In this document: piece by piece, positions 8,456-19,057 of the stretch
Numbering within the stretch: the first letter of the stretch is position 1
How the letters are laid out: each line of letters begins with the position of its first letter
Assembly (NCBI GenBank): GCA_023055355.1
Contig: JALJCS010000052.1
Location: 513,501-577,500, forward strand
Reading direction: 5' to 3'
Length of the DNA stretch: 64,000 nt
Origin: Agelaius tricolor
Lineage: Eukaryota; Chordata; Aves; Passeriformes; Icteridae
Notes under the pieces: generated by a model
Told to the model about the DNA's origin: nothing
What the model saw: the letters and a program-made list of their open reading frames with translations, nothing else
Database searches by the model: none
Position numbers and translations under genes: made by a program

Positions 8456-9854
8456 GTGAGTTTGCAGAAGCAATTGAACTGGGTCTGTTTTATAAACACA
8501 ATGTTTTCTAAGTAACTGAGGATTCAGGAAGGCAACCTTGGACTTTAAAGGATTTAGAAACATACAAATACCAAGACTGGCAGTTCATTAGCTTTAACAG
8601 TCTCTTCAAATAAGATCTATTTTTAACTTCTTCTTGTAGTAGGTCTGAAGACATTAGGAACGATGCAATAAAACAAAACAAACAACAAACCAAAACAAAA
8701 CCAAAACAGCTTTCTGAAAAAGCTTGGAGAAACCAGAGAAATTATGATTTTTAGGGGTTAAGTAGTCCTTTAAAAGTTGTCTCTGGGAAAAGAGATAAAA
8801 AACCACTCATTGACTGTGGAGTAGATTCCAAACCTGTACTGAAGCATGTAAGGGACAAGAGCCGGTAATAAAACTACTATGCTGGGTTCATCTGTTAAAA
8901 GCATTCCAGAATGGTTGAAATTATCAATCACATAATGTGGGATTAAAAAAAAAAAAAAGGAAAAAAGAAAAAAGAAGAAAACATAGAGAAAAAAATATTT
9001 TGAAGATGTTTTCCCATTCCCAGATGGCATAACAACTTTATTTCATTTTGTTCCTAAGACTGATTAATAGCTTATGAAGTGTTTTACAATTGAGAGTGAG
9101 AGTGTTCACACTAACCGTACAATTTGGATGGATCTCTTTTACTTTGCAGAGCAGCAGATACGGTTTAGCACTCCACAGCTCAGTCCCCAAAAGTGAATGG
9201 GTGTGGCAGATTTAACCTAACTGGCCAGTCCACCAGAATGCTTAATTATCTTGGAAAATGCTTTGCTCTATCTCATTATCTGGACATGTCTCTCTAGCTC
9301 CGCTTTGAGCTCCTTGATCTTTCATCGACAGGATGAGATCCAATTTAGCTTAGCAAGGACATAGCCTTTCAAAACCACATCTTTTATCTTCTGCATTCAT
9401 CCAAGTACATTTCTACTGCAGGGAACCCTGTGGAAGATCCTAGTTGTTTTGTTTCTCAGATAGTTGTTGCATAAAAGAGCTCTTCTTTTAATTTTTTCCC
9501 TGCTAAAGGATAGCCTCTGTACTTAACTGATTGTGATGCTAACTCATTATCATCTATTCTTCAGTCGTACAGAGTAGGCAGCAAAGTTTTCTTCTGAAGA
9601 CATTCATTTAAGGAGAAATGCTGAAGGTCTGACTTTACTTGCAAAGGTCACTGATTGACCGGTTGCAAAATTGTTAAGTCTAGTAAGAGCAGGAAAAGTG
9701 TGCTGTTGCTGTGCCTGTAAATGTCGTGTCAGCTGCTGTTGGGATAAAAAGCATGAGCATAAGAAAACATGGATAGAAAAGAAATTTGTTGTGATTTCTG
9801 CACAAGAGGAAGTATGAAGCAGTGGCTTATTTCAGTGGCTAAGACAGTATCATC
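8456..9854. other. Unassigned copy-A sequence
   Basis: No gene or transposon is recognised. There are A-rich tracts (AAAACAAAACAAAC-like at about 8668-8708 and A13 near 8944). The rest is ordinary AT-rich DNA shared with copy B. Confidence 0.5.
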
Positions 9855-10021
9855 ATTGGGCCAGTTCTCTTCAACATCTTTTGAACAACCTGGACACAGC
9901 ACTTGAAGGAACATTAAGAAAGTTTGCCAAAGACACTAAATTGGGAGGAGCTGTGAGCTAACTCCCTTGAGGGCACAGAGACCTTGCAGAGAGATCTTGC
10001 CAAATAGGAGAGATGGGCAAT

Positions 10022-10592
10022 TCTTGCTGGCCGGGAGTCTATGCACAAATCACAAAAGGGGCGGGACTGCTGGGGACGGCGTCTCAAGCTGGTTTTTTTC
10101 CAGCATCAGTCTCATTACATGGTGATGACAATGGGAAGCTGCCAGCAGCTCACGTCCCCAGCAGCAGACAAAGAACTTAATGTTACAACTGACTTGAAAA
10201 GTTTTTTGACCAATCACACAAAGCAAAAGCATATTGACAGTACTTCTATCCAATCACTATAAAGACATGTACCTGGGCTTAGAACAATGCTCGCTTCTTT
10301 CGAATAAAAGACCTGCTTGTAAGCCTTAAGATACAATGCACAGAGCTCCATTATTAAGCTTAGAACTACCTAACATCACGCTAGATATACTTTGCTGTAG
10401 CTTAGGGAGTTATTCTAGACAAGCATTAATACACAGACCATTGTTCCATTTGTCCTTACTTTTCTACTTCTCATCTAATTTTTCTGCTGACAAACCTTAT
10501 GACTACTGCTAAGCTCCAATGACAGTTCTGCTGTCTCTGAGGCCTTCCTTTTGCAGCTTTCCCAAACCCCTCTGTTTTTGAGGATTCCCACA
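10022..10592 (+). mobile_element. 571-bp solo LTR in CR1 with 6-bp TSD (copy A)
   Basis: Flanked by GGCAAT at 10016-10021 and 10593-10598. It ends TTCCCACA. The first bases are TCTTGC here and TATTGC in copy B, so an original TG start may be mutated in both. It has CCAAT boxes (10210-10214, 10250-10254), a TATA box CTATAAAG (10257-10264) and AATAAA (10303-10308), in the right order for U3-R-U5 on the + strand. A 6-bp duplication and the ...CCCACA end suit an alpha- or beta-retrovirus-like element. No internal viral sequence remains. Confidence 0.88.
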
Positions 10593-10845
10593 GGCAATCG
10601 CCAACCAGATGGAGTGGAACAAGGGCAAGTGCTGGATTCAGCACCTGCAACTGGGCAATCCTGGTGGGTGTATAGACTGGGGAGGGAGCAAGAGGCTGGG
10701 AGAAGCACTGCAGAAAGGGATCCAGGCTCCTGGCCAATGGCAAGCTGAATGTGCATCAGCAGTGCCCTGGCAGCCAGGAGGGCCAAGCCTGTCCTGGGGT
10801 GCATCAGGCACAGCATCACCAGCTGGGCAAGGGAGGGGATTGTCT

Positions 10846-10900
10846 TGCTCTGCTCTGCTCTGCTCTGCTCTGCTCTTCTCTTCTCTGCTCTGCTCTGCTC
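10846..10900 (+). repeat. (TGCTC)11 microsatellite within CR1 (copy A)
   Basis: Eleven pentamers, two of them TTCTC. It lies inside the CR1 body where the ancestral sequence was CTGCTCT-like, so the repeat probably grew from CR1 coding sequence. Copy B has eight pure units. Confidence 0.93.
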
Positions 10901-11195
10901 TGGGGCGGAATCACCTTGGTATTAGAAAGTCCTCAAATGAGGTCTACAAAGACAGGACTCAAAGAAATGGCATGCAGCTGAGTCAGGGGAGGTTTAGGTC
11001 GGGTATCAGGAAAAAGTTTTTAACCCGAGAATGGCTGGGCACTGGAAGAGTCTCTCCAGGGAGTGGTCACACCATCACAACTGTCTGAGTTTGGGAGTTC
11101 AAGGATGGCCCCAGGCAGGGCCAGGAGTTGGACTGATGATGATCCTGATGGGGTCCTTCCAATTCAACAGATTCAACGACTCAATGGTTCTGTCC

Positions 11196-13309
11196 TGGCC
11201 ACTCAAGGTATATTGCTTGGTCTCATCAGATTTTGATCTGCTCTTGTTGTTGGTCAGACTTTGTCCCTAGTGGCTAATGATATTTATCACAAAAGACAAA
11301 GTGCCTTTTCTCAATTTTCTCAAGCAATTGGAACATGCGCCTTAGAATCCTAAAAAAGTCTTTTCTTTGAAACAACACTGTAGTGTTTTTCACTGCCCAG
11401 TAGTCTTTCCAGATCTTAAGGAGAAAGAAGGCAAAATGAGGGGACGTATTACAATGAATGATTGTCAGTTTTCCGGTTCTTTAGCAGTATATTTGTACTT
11501 CCACTATTCTTTTCTGTAAAATCATGGTTTTCTATAGTATCCAATTTTCTAGCAAGACACATTTCTGCAACTGAGCCCATCAGTCTTTGTGAAAAGATAT
11601 TGTCAAAAGTACAAAACATATGAATAGGCAGTGACAAGTGAGGGAAAAAAGGAGTATGAGAAGCAGCTGCATGATACTAAAGTGAGACAAGAAGGAGGAG
11701 AAGGTGCTCCAGTTGACAGAGCAAAGAATCCCCCACAGTCCCTGGAGGACATCATCATCAAGCAGGTTGTCTCCCAGCAGTCCCTGGAGAACCGTGGAGG
11801 AACACAATGGAGCTCGTGGGGAGCTCCATGCCACAGCAGGTGACTGTGCCTTGAAGGAAGCTGCAGCTTGTGGAGGGAGAGAGGGCCAGAAAAGCATCCT
11901 TGACCTCTTGGAAGAGTGGAAGAGTACGTGCAAATCTTCAACAGCTGCTAACTCTAATCTATTCTCTTTCCACTTCTTGTCTTAGGTAAGTAAGAAGACA
12001 AGCCAAGAATTAGAAGCCTAAATTCTTTTGCTTGAGGCTGCCATTCTTTCTGCCATTCTCTTCAAATTTAGTTTGAAGTAAAACTCATGATAAAGTTCTT
12101 AAGGCTTGATGTTCAGGCTTTTCAGAAAATAGGGAGTGCAAATAACTCTTGTCACTGTCATTTTTTTCAGAGAAGGAAAAAAGGGAAATTACTGGTTTTC
12201 AAGGACTTACGGAAATCCATTGGTAACGGTGGTGAGACTGAAGAGTTTACTTAATCTGAAAAGAGAATGTCGTGGAGCTACCTCAGCTCTGTACAAGTTT
12301 TTTTACCAGGAAGTCTAGACTTTTAAACAGACTAAGGACACAATAGTTCTCTCTGGGAATATTTTAGTATGTATAGTACATTCATCTTTAAATAGTTCTA
12401 TCATCTGTTTGACAGTTATGACTTGGGCTTTAATTTTGATGTGAAAAGAAATATTTGTCATTCAGATCATTTCCATTTCTGAAGCATTTCAGTTGTTGAC
12501 TGTTTTTGCTGTCTCCTGAGGGCGGGAAAATAGTCTTTGTACCAATACTGAAACAAACTAGATGGAAAAATTTGTTTTCCTCATTCTTTTCTGTCTATTT
12601 GAACAGGCACAGCAGCAAGACCACTGCTATGAGTCTGAGTGGCCCTTCCGCTCCAGGATGACAAACTTGTAGTGGCTAGTATGTTATTTGCACCCATTTC
12701 TGATGCCGGCTGTTAACTGTTGTGCAGAAAGATCTGTCAACCTTTTTCCCAGGAAGACACTTCTGAATTGCTTCACTTGTCTCTGAAGCAGAGAACTAAG
12801 CTGGCGCTCCATTTCTGAGATCTTGCTGTGTTAGCCCCCAAACCCATTTCTTTCAAATGCCTTTTACTTTCAACCCAAGCACTTCATTACTTCATGATGT
12901 AATCTCTTGTTCTTAATGTTCGGGGGATTGTTTTAGACTGAGAAGAACATATTGCAGTAAGCAGGTAGAACATCTATCTTAAGCAGTATCCATCACTTGG
13001 CTTTGGTTCATGTATCATAACATCTGCAAGGCATGTCATTTACAATCAATGGATGGGCTGGGGTAACGGGCCACAGGTTTAGGAATCTTTCTCCAATTAA
13101 TTTTGCGTTAAAATTTAGCTCTTATCATTTCAATTGGGTCTTTATTAAAACAATCATCTATTTATTACCTGGACCACAATGACCAGTGTACCTGTACCAC
13201 AGTCAACAGTGGCTGAGCATCCTACAGCAATTCCAAGAAGAAGAATGGTCTGAGCCCCCAGTGCAGCACAAGAAGTCTGTCATCAAGCCAGAGTCCCGCA
13301 GGCATTTTC
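11196..13309. other. Unassigned copy-A sequence with splice-like signals
   Basis: No known gene is recognised. A segment around 11690-11900 has repeated CCCTGGAG...ATCAAGCAGG / TCCCTGGAGAACC phrases and looks like an interspersed repeat, but I cannot name it. A perfect donor-like AGGTAAGTAAG occurs near 11983-11993, an acceptor with TTTTTTTCAG ends at 12170, and another acceptor-like TTTGAACAG lies near 12605. All are kept in copy B. Confidence 0.4.
12171..12231 (+). other. Candidate 61-bp exon (copy A)
   Basis: Bounded by a strong acceptor (CATTTTTTTCAG) and a donor GTGAGA. One frame reads through with GNYWFSRTYGNPLVTV. It is conserved in copy B (57557-57617) with one changed base near the start. 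It is short and has no recognised family, so it is only a hint that the block includes a spliced transcript. Confidence 0.2.
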
Positions 13310-13675
13310 TCAGCCTGGAGAAGAGCAGACTCCGGGCAAATTGTTAGAGCAGCTCTCCAGTAGCTGAAGACAGCCTACCAGAAGGAGGCAGGTGAGCTCC
13401 ACAAGGGCACGGAGCGATAGGAAAAGTGTGGATGGCTTTAAAACCTGAAGAGGATAGGTTTCCTTTGGCTATTGGGAAGAAATTCCTTGCCAAGATGGTT
13501 GTGAGACACTAGAACATGTTGTGGGTGACCAATTCCTGGAAGTGATCAAGGCCAGCTTGAATGGGTCTTTGAGCTTAAGGCGCTCTAGTGGAAGGTGTCC
13601 CTGACAATGACATGCTGGGGAGGACGTAGGTGAATTTAAGGTCCCTTCCAAAGCCAACCATTCCATTATTCTATG
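13310..13675 (+). mobile_element. CR1 LINE 3' tail (copy A)
   Basis: Reads as the 3' end of a CR1: AGCCTGGAGAAGAGCAGACTCCGG, GGCACGGAGCGATAGGAAAAG, GGTTTCCTTTGGCTATTGGGAAGAAATTCC, and the terminal GGTCCCTTCCAAAGCCAACCATTCC / ATTATTCTATGG. Only the tail is present, as is usual for CR1. It is also in copy B at 58693-59058. Confidence 0.88.
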
Positions 13676-13883
13676 GTAATCATTCTGTACAGTAGCAGTA
13701 AGAAGTTGAAGCTAGAAATAACATAGTAATGCTGAGAAACTGCTATCCAAGGAGTTGAACTGTTTGGGTCTCACATTTATGTGCCATTTAGCAATACTAT
13801 ATCTAATATCTACTCCTCGCTCTTTATCATACACGCAAGTATTTTATCATTAACGTTTCTGACATTTGGGAATTTTCTTCCCT

Positions 13884-13939
13884 TCTCTTTCTTTCTTTCT
13901 TTCTTTTTCTTTCTTTCTTTCTTTGTTTCTTTCATTCTT

Positions 13940-13982
<43 letters not shown>

Positions 13983-14011
13983 TTTCTTTCTTTCTTTCTT
14001 TTCTTTCTTTC
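13884..14011 (+). repeat. (TTTC)n tract (copy A)
   Basis: About 130 bases of TTTC repeats with a few interruptions. S/F-rich and K/E-rich open frames across it are low-complexity artefacts. Copy B has two longer tracts here. Confidence 0.95.
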
Positions 14012-14984
14012 CCCCACTTCCTTCTTTCACTGCCTTCCTTCCATTATGTCCTTCTTTCTGCCAAGTCCTTCTGCCACTTCCTTCCCTCCCTCCCTCCACT
14101 TTGATGTTAATTTGCAAACTGTCAAGTAGTTACAGGAAATTACTCTTCTTAAATATCATTTTGAAGCTTAGAAATGAATAACAAAATTGTGTCAAAACAG
14201 GGCATTTAAAAGCCATCTGAAAGTGAGAACTAGCTATTGAAAAGACAAAAATACAAAAATGAAATGATGGAGTGGATGGTTTTAAGGGATATTCTTTGTA
14301 TGGCTTTGATACAAAGGAGGATCTCAATTTTTATACCTTCTAAAAACACATCTTGAAACTTACTACTTTCCGTGACAAAAATATTTCCAAAACATGGAAA
14401 TTGATTTTTGCAGATGAAAATATCATCTCCCAAATAGTCCTCATCAAGTCCAAAAATTACCTTGCTTTTACATAGTAAGCTTTATGGAGATTTCTATTCT
14501 CACACAAACAAAGAAGAATCTCTCAAATGACTAGAAAATTTTTAAAAGCAAAATAACCTTTAAGAAAAAAGATCCAAAAAAGAGCAGGGAATTATATACG
14601 TCCACACTTGTTACATGTTGGTTACTAATATTGGCTCTAGTTTGTTGGCGAGTACACTTCCCATTCACGCGCGCAGATAGCCCTCTTCCTCCTGCACACA
14701 GATGCGTGCTATTGGGTCTCAAAGAATGGACTATTTTCTCTTAGATAGGTTTTGGTTCTCAAAGTCAAAGCGTAGTCTTCCTGGCTCTATTACCAGGATT
14801 TTGTTCCGGGAAGGGAATGTGCTTGTGCCTGTTAGAAATGGGGAGGAGGGGACAGAAAGCAAAGCCATTTGAAGACAACCTGCAGCATAACTAAGAAAGA
14901 AGGGTGCTTCTTGACTGCACAGCAAAAGAAATATCGGGAGTAAAATGGAGGAAAACTTGAGGTGCTGATAGAGTTTCTCCTTGT
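14012..14984. other. Unassigned copy-A sequence between TTTC tract and satellite
   Basis: AT-rich DNA with no recognised gene, transposon or RNA. It is shared with copy B at an offset of about 45955-45963. The last ~150 bases (from about 14830) may be a decayed satellite-like edge. Confidence 0.5.
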
Positions 14985-17900
14985 GACAGCTTTCAAACGT
15001 ACAGAAAACAGCACTTCCTCATTCTCCTGCCTTTTCAATTCACATGAACATTGGAAGAAAAGGGGTTTTGGACAACTTTATTTTGCTTCTTGCTAAACAC
15101 TCTGCTGACACTCCGTGCAACTTCCAGAAAAAGATCAAGGATGCTTTTTGTACTGGGACAGTTTCTCCTTGCGAGACATAGTAGAAAAGCTTTTTGCTAA
15201 GATGTAGGCCACAAGAGACGCAGATTCAGAGATACGGAGCTCTCCGAAGGTAAGGGCCTCTCCCGGGCGTCTTTCCGCAGAAGCCGTGCTCGGGATCGCA
15301 CCGCGACCGGCACAATGCTCTGTGTGCAAAGAAGCGGCTTCTTCGCCTCCGGGAGACGGAGACCGCGGCCGCCTCTTTAAAAGCCAAGAAAAAAGTCGCA
15401 CAACATGGGGATTGTGTGTGCAGCTCTCAAACTTAAAGAAAACAGTACCTTACCTCTCTCCTGCCTTTTCCATTCACATTACCATTCAAAAAGAAGGAGT
15501 TTTGGACAACTTTCTTTAGCTTCTTGCTAAACACTCTGCAGACCTCCGTGCAACTTCTAGAACAAGAGCGGAGATGCTTTCCGTACGGGCACAGTTTGTC
15601 CTGGCAAGACATAGTAAAAAAGCTTTTTGCTCAGTTTTATGCGACGAGAGAGGCAGAAGGCAGAGTAAAGAGCTCTCCGAAACGAAGCCCCCTGCCAGGG
15701 CGTCTTTCGTCAGAAGCCGCTCTCCGGAGAATACCGCCACCGGCACAATGCTCTGTGCGCAAAGAAGCCGCTTCTTCGCCTCCGGGAGATGGAGAGAACG
15801 GCAGCTTCCCAAAGGCGAAGATGCAAGCCGCAGCACACCGATATAGCGTGTGCAGCTTTCAAATTGATAGAAACGAGTGCTTTAGCATTCTCCTGCCCTT
15901 TCATTCACATTATATTCGAATAAAAGGAGTTTTGGGACACTATGTTTTTCTTCTTGTTAAACACTCTGCAGTCCTCTGTGCAACTTTTAGAAGTGGATCG
16001 GGGATGTTTTGTGTACTGGCACAGTTTCTCCTTGCAAGATATGGTGGAAAAGATTTTTGCTGAGTGTTGAACGACAAGAACCTAAGAAGACGGAGATACG
16101 TAGCTCTCCGAAGCAAAGTGCCGGTCCCCGGCTTCATTCGGCACAAGCCGCTCTCAGGTGCTCCCGGCGCCCTGCACAATGCTCTGTGCGCAAAGAAGCC
16201 GCTTCTTCGCCTCCGGGAGACGGAGAGAGCGGCACCCTCCGAAAGGCTAAGAACCAAGCCGCCTAATACCAGCAAAACCTGAGCACCTTTCAAACAAATA
16301 GAAAAGACTACTTTACCACTCTCCTGACTTTTCCATTCACAATATAATCAAATAAAAAGAGTTTTCGACAACTATCTTTTCCTTCTAATTAAACAGTTCG
16401 AATAGCTATGTGCATTTTTTAGAAAAAGATCTGGGATGTTTTGTGTACTGGCACAATTTCTCCTTGGAAGATATGGTGGAAAAGCTTTTTGCTAAGTGTT
16501 GAGCGGCAAGAGACGCAGAAGACGCAGATACGGAGCTCTCCGAAGCTAAGTGCCGGTCCCGGGCTTCTTTCGGCAGAAGCCGCTCTCCGAAATGCACCGC
16601 GACCCAAACAATGCTCTGTGCGCAAAGAAGCCGCTTCTTCGCCTCCGGGAGACTCGGCCAGTGGCAGCTTCCCAAAGGCGAAGATGCAAGATGCACCACA
16701 CAAGCACATTGTGGGCAACATTCAGATTTCGAGAAAACAGTACTTTACCATTCTCTTGCCTTTTCCATTGTTAGTATATTGGAAAAAAACGAGTTTTGGA
16801 CAGCTATCTTTTCCTTCTTGCAAAACTCTTTTCAGACCTCCGTGCAAGTTTAGAACATGATTTTGGATGTTTTCTATACTGGCAGTGTTTCTCTTTGCAA
16901 GATATGGTGGAAGAGCTTTTTGCTGAGTGTTGAGCGGCAAGACACACAGAAAACGCAGATACGGAGCTCTCCGATGCTAAGTGCCGGTCCCCGGCTTCTT
17001 TCGGCACAAGCCGCTCTTCGAAAAGCACTGCGACCCAAACAATGCTCTGTGCGCGAAGAAGCCGCTTCTTCGCCTCCGGGAGACTCGGCGAGCGGCAGCT
17101 TCCCAAAGGAGAAGATGCAAGCCGCACCACGCAGGCACAGTGTGGGCAGCATCCAGACTTAGAGAAAACAGTATTTTACCACTCTCCTGCCTTTTCCATT
17201 GTTATTATATTAGAAAGGAACGAGTTTTGGACAACTATCTTTCCTTCTTGCAAAACTCTTTGCAGACCTCCGTGCAAGTTGAGAAAATGTTTTTTTATGT
17301 TTTCTATACTGGCAGAGTTTCTCTTTGCAAGATATGGTGGAAAAGCTTTTTGCTGAGTGTTGAGCGGCAAGACACGCAGAAGACGCAGATACGCAGCTCT
17401 CCGATTCTAAGTGCCGGTCCCCGGCTTCTTTCGGCACAAACCGCTCTCAGGAGCTCCCTGCGCTCGGCACAATGTTGTGCGCAAAGAAGCCGCTTCTTCG
17501 CCTCCGGGAGTCGGAGAGAGCGGCAGCTTCCCAAAGGCCAAGATGCAAGCCGCACCACGCAGGCACAGTGTGGGCAGCATCCAGACTTAGAGAAAACAGT
17601 ATTTTACCACCCTCCTGCCTTTTCCATTGTTATTATATTCGAAAGGAACGAGTTCTGCACAACTATCTTTTCCGTATTGCAAAACTCTTTTCAGACCTCT
17701 GTACAAGCTTTAGAACATGATTTTGGATGTTTCATTTACTGGCAGTGTTTCTCTTTGCAAGATATGGTGGAAAAGCTTTTTGCTGAGTGTTGAGCGGCAA
17801 GAGACGCAGAAGACGCAGATACGCAGCTCTCCGAAGCTAAGTGCCGGTCCCCGGCTTCTTTCGGCACAAGCCGCTCTTAGGTGCTCACCGCGACGCAAGC

Positions 17901-18113
17901 AATGCTCTGTGTGCGAAGAAGCCGCTTCTTCGCCTCCGGGAGACTCGGCTAGCAGCAGCTTCCGAAACGCGAAAAACAAATATTAACACCACCGGCATTG
18001 TGTCCCGGGCGTCTTTCGGCACAAGCGCCGCACCGGAGCGTACCGCCCCTGGCACAATGCTCTGTGCGCGAAGAACTCGATTCTTCGCATCCCGGGATCT
18101 GAAAGAAGAAGCA
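14985..18113 (+). repeat. ~430-bp satellite array, copy A (about 7 units plus a deleted one)
   Basis: Tandem units can be aligned at the ATG of CAATGCTCTGTGCGC: 15315, 15748, 16179, 16611, 17042, 17472, 17902 and 18057. Periods are 433, 431, 432, 431, 430, 430, then 155 for a deleted final unit. Each unit has an AT-rich half (ATTTTACCACTCTCCTGCC, GAGTTTTGGACAACTATC, CAAGATATGGTGGAAAAGC) and a CpG-rich half (GTGCCGGTCCCCGGC..., GCCTCCGGGAGA). Two inverted motifs recur: AAGAAGCCGCTTCTT and GTGCCG...CGGCAC. Open frames of 70-270 codons occur but follow the repeat and are not taken as genes. I know no named satellite that matches. Confidence 0.95.
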
Positions 18114-18149
18114 TAAGCTTTAGACGCCCTTGCCTCAATTGCGTACAGG

Positions 18150-18643
18150 TTTGGGCGCTCCTCTCGATTAATTGTGCCATTCCTGACAGCAGGTGTCGCT
18201 GTTGGTCAAGCTTCGAGTTTGCTTAAGAAGTTGCGATGCTGGGTGGTCAACTCAAGGTAAGATCAGCGACTTTAAATCAGGTTCTCACTGGTGTAGATAC
18301 CATTAGTCATTGCACACTGCAAAATAAAGCTGCTCTAGCTTTCTTGTTAGCACATGGGCAAGAGTGTGAGGATTTTGAAGGAATGTGTTTTTTGAACCTC
18401 TCTAACCCTTCTGCAGTCATTCACTGGAAACTCAAACAAGGACAAGATAACATGAAGAAATTGATTGGGAATGAGAGGGTTACGCATGAATGGTTTGAGA
18501 GATGGGAAACAACTCGATGGTTGGAAGATCTTGTCAAGGGAACTTTGTTGTTACTAGTAGTCATTATTATATTGCTTCTTGTTATTCCATGCATCATGAA
18601 ACTGGTGAGCCTCTTGGAAGTAAATACAGTGCAAAGGGTTTAG
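18150..18643 (+). pseudogene. env: Alpharetrovirus-like env TM remnant (ERV-B)
   Basis: One frame shows a hydrophobic Ala/Gly fusion-peptide-like segment (FLTAGVAVGQASSLLKKL, about 18178-18232) followed by RCWVVN and then a stop. After a frameshift near 18250 the second frame (to 18643) has a heptad region with LQNKAALAFLLAHG, a disulfide motif CEDFEGMC followed by Phe, a sequon NLS, and a membrane span LLLLVVIIILLLVIPCIMK. This order and wording match TM subunits of the alpharetrovirus type. The usual second Cys of CX6CC is Phe. It is the 3' end of a provirus: PPT and LTR follow. The 5' side is cut off by the satellite array at about 18113. Confidence 0.82.
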
Positions 18644-18655
18644 CTGGTGCAAGAC

Positions 18656-18669
18656 GAAGAAGGGGGAAA
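18656..18669 (+). promoter_or_regulatory. Polypurine tract of ERV-B
   Basis: GAAGAAGGGGGAAA lies directly before the LTR start TGTAG and after the env stop, the expected place for plus-strand priming. Its form is close to alpharetroviral polypurine tracts. Confidence 0.75.
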
Positions 18670-18670
18670 T

Positions 18671-19057
18671 TGTAGCAATGTAGCTGAACCTCTTAGACTA
18701 AAGGGTGCACCAGCCATCCAGCTGGAATATGTTCTTCTCAGAATTTTCTCAGAGCCCTCTGGAATTCATCAAGGTTACTACGACATAAGCCGTGCTAAAA
18801 GAAGAAAGAGAAGTTGAGAAACCAAATTCCAAGACTACAAGAACTCGATAACGGGGGGCAGCAAAGCGCCTGGACTGTAACCAAACGTATCTTCTGAGAG
18901 GTACACACAGAATGTGTGGACATAACAAAGGCACCAAGATAAAAATGCGGGCCTAGCGTGTGCAGAGATTTAGAATGTGGAAGTGCATCATGTCAACAAT
19001 CAATGGCTTCTGCTTAATCCTCTCGCTCCGTTGTCCTGGAGTCCTGAATTTCCCACA
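18671..19057 (+). mobile_element. 3' LTR of ERV-B
   Basis: Starts TGTAGCAATG right after the polypurine tract and most plausibly ends GAATTTCCCACA at 19057 (387 bp). A TATA-like GATAAAAATG lies near 18938-18947. No clear AATAAA is seen. The right end is judged from the CCCACA form shared with the LTR at 10592. No second LTR is available in the window to confirm it. Confidence 0.65.

Larger units (their letters stand above)
9855..11195 (+). mobile_element. CR1 LINE 3' portion (copy A), split by a solo LTR
   Basis: Before the LTR the sequence reads like the late RT part of CR1 ORF2: TTCAACATCTTTTGAACAACCTGGA and AAGTTTGCCAAAGACACTAA. After the LTR it resumes with AACCAGATGGAGTGGAACAAGG, then the CATCAGGCACAGCATC stretch, the GAGGTTTAGGTCGGGTATCAGGAAAAAG region and the tail ending near GGTCCTTCCAATTCAACAGATTC. 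Joining the two halves across one copy of GGCAAT restores continuity of the CR1 sequence. It is 5'-truncated, as CR1 usually is. No intact ORF. Confidence 0.88.
7157..18113 (+). repeat. Segmental duplication, copy A
   Basis: This block is repeated at 52563-64000 in the same orientation. Offsets are 45406 at the left, 45401 after the first CR1 boundary, 45386 through 11.4-13.8 kb, and about 45956 after the TTTC tract, where copy B has an extra tandem duplication. By eye there is about one difference per 50-100 bases over most of the length, while the first ~90 bases differ more. The left end abuts ERV-A. The right end is the edge of the satellite array against an unrelated ERV. It contains no recognised complete gene. 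Confidence 0.93.

Noticed and set aside
10609..11088. 159-codon frame with a Cys-Ser-Ala-Leu-Leu repeat
   Set aside because: It runs through a CR1 fragment and the TGCTC microsatellite; an artefact of repeat translation.
11580..11941. 112-117 codon reverse frames conserved in both duplication copies
   Set aside because: Conservation follows from the recent duplication; two frames overlap, composition is Ser/Leu-rich, and no domain is seen.
16981..17793. 270-codon open frame and many shorter ones in the satellite arrays
   Set aside because: They recur because the unit recurs. Periods of 430, 431 and 433 are not constant multiples of three, frames shift between units, and no domain or start context is seen.
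14985..18113. CRISPR-like array of regularly spaced repeats
   Set aside because: The unit is ~430 bases and repeats over its whole length, with no short repeats and unique spacers; the DNA is animal-type.
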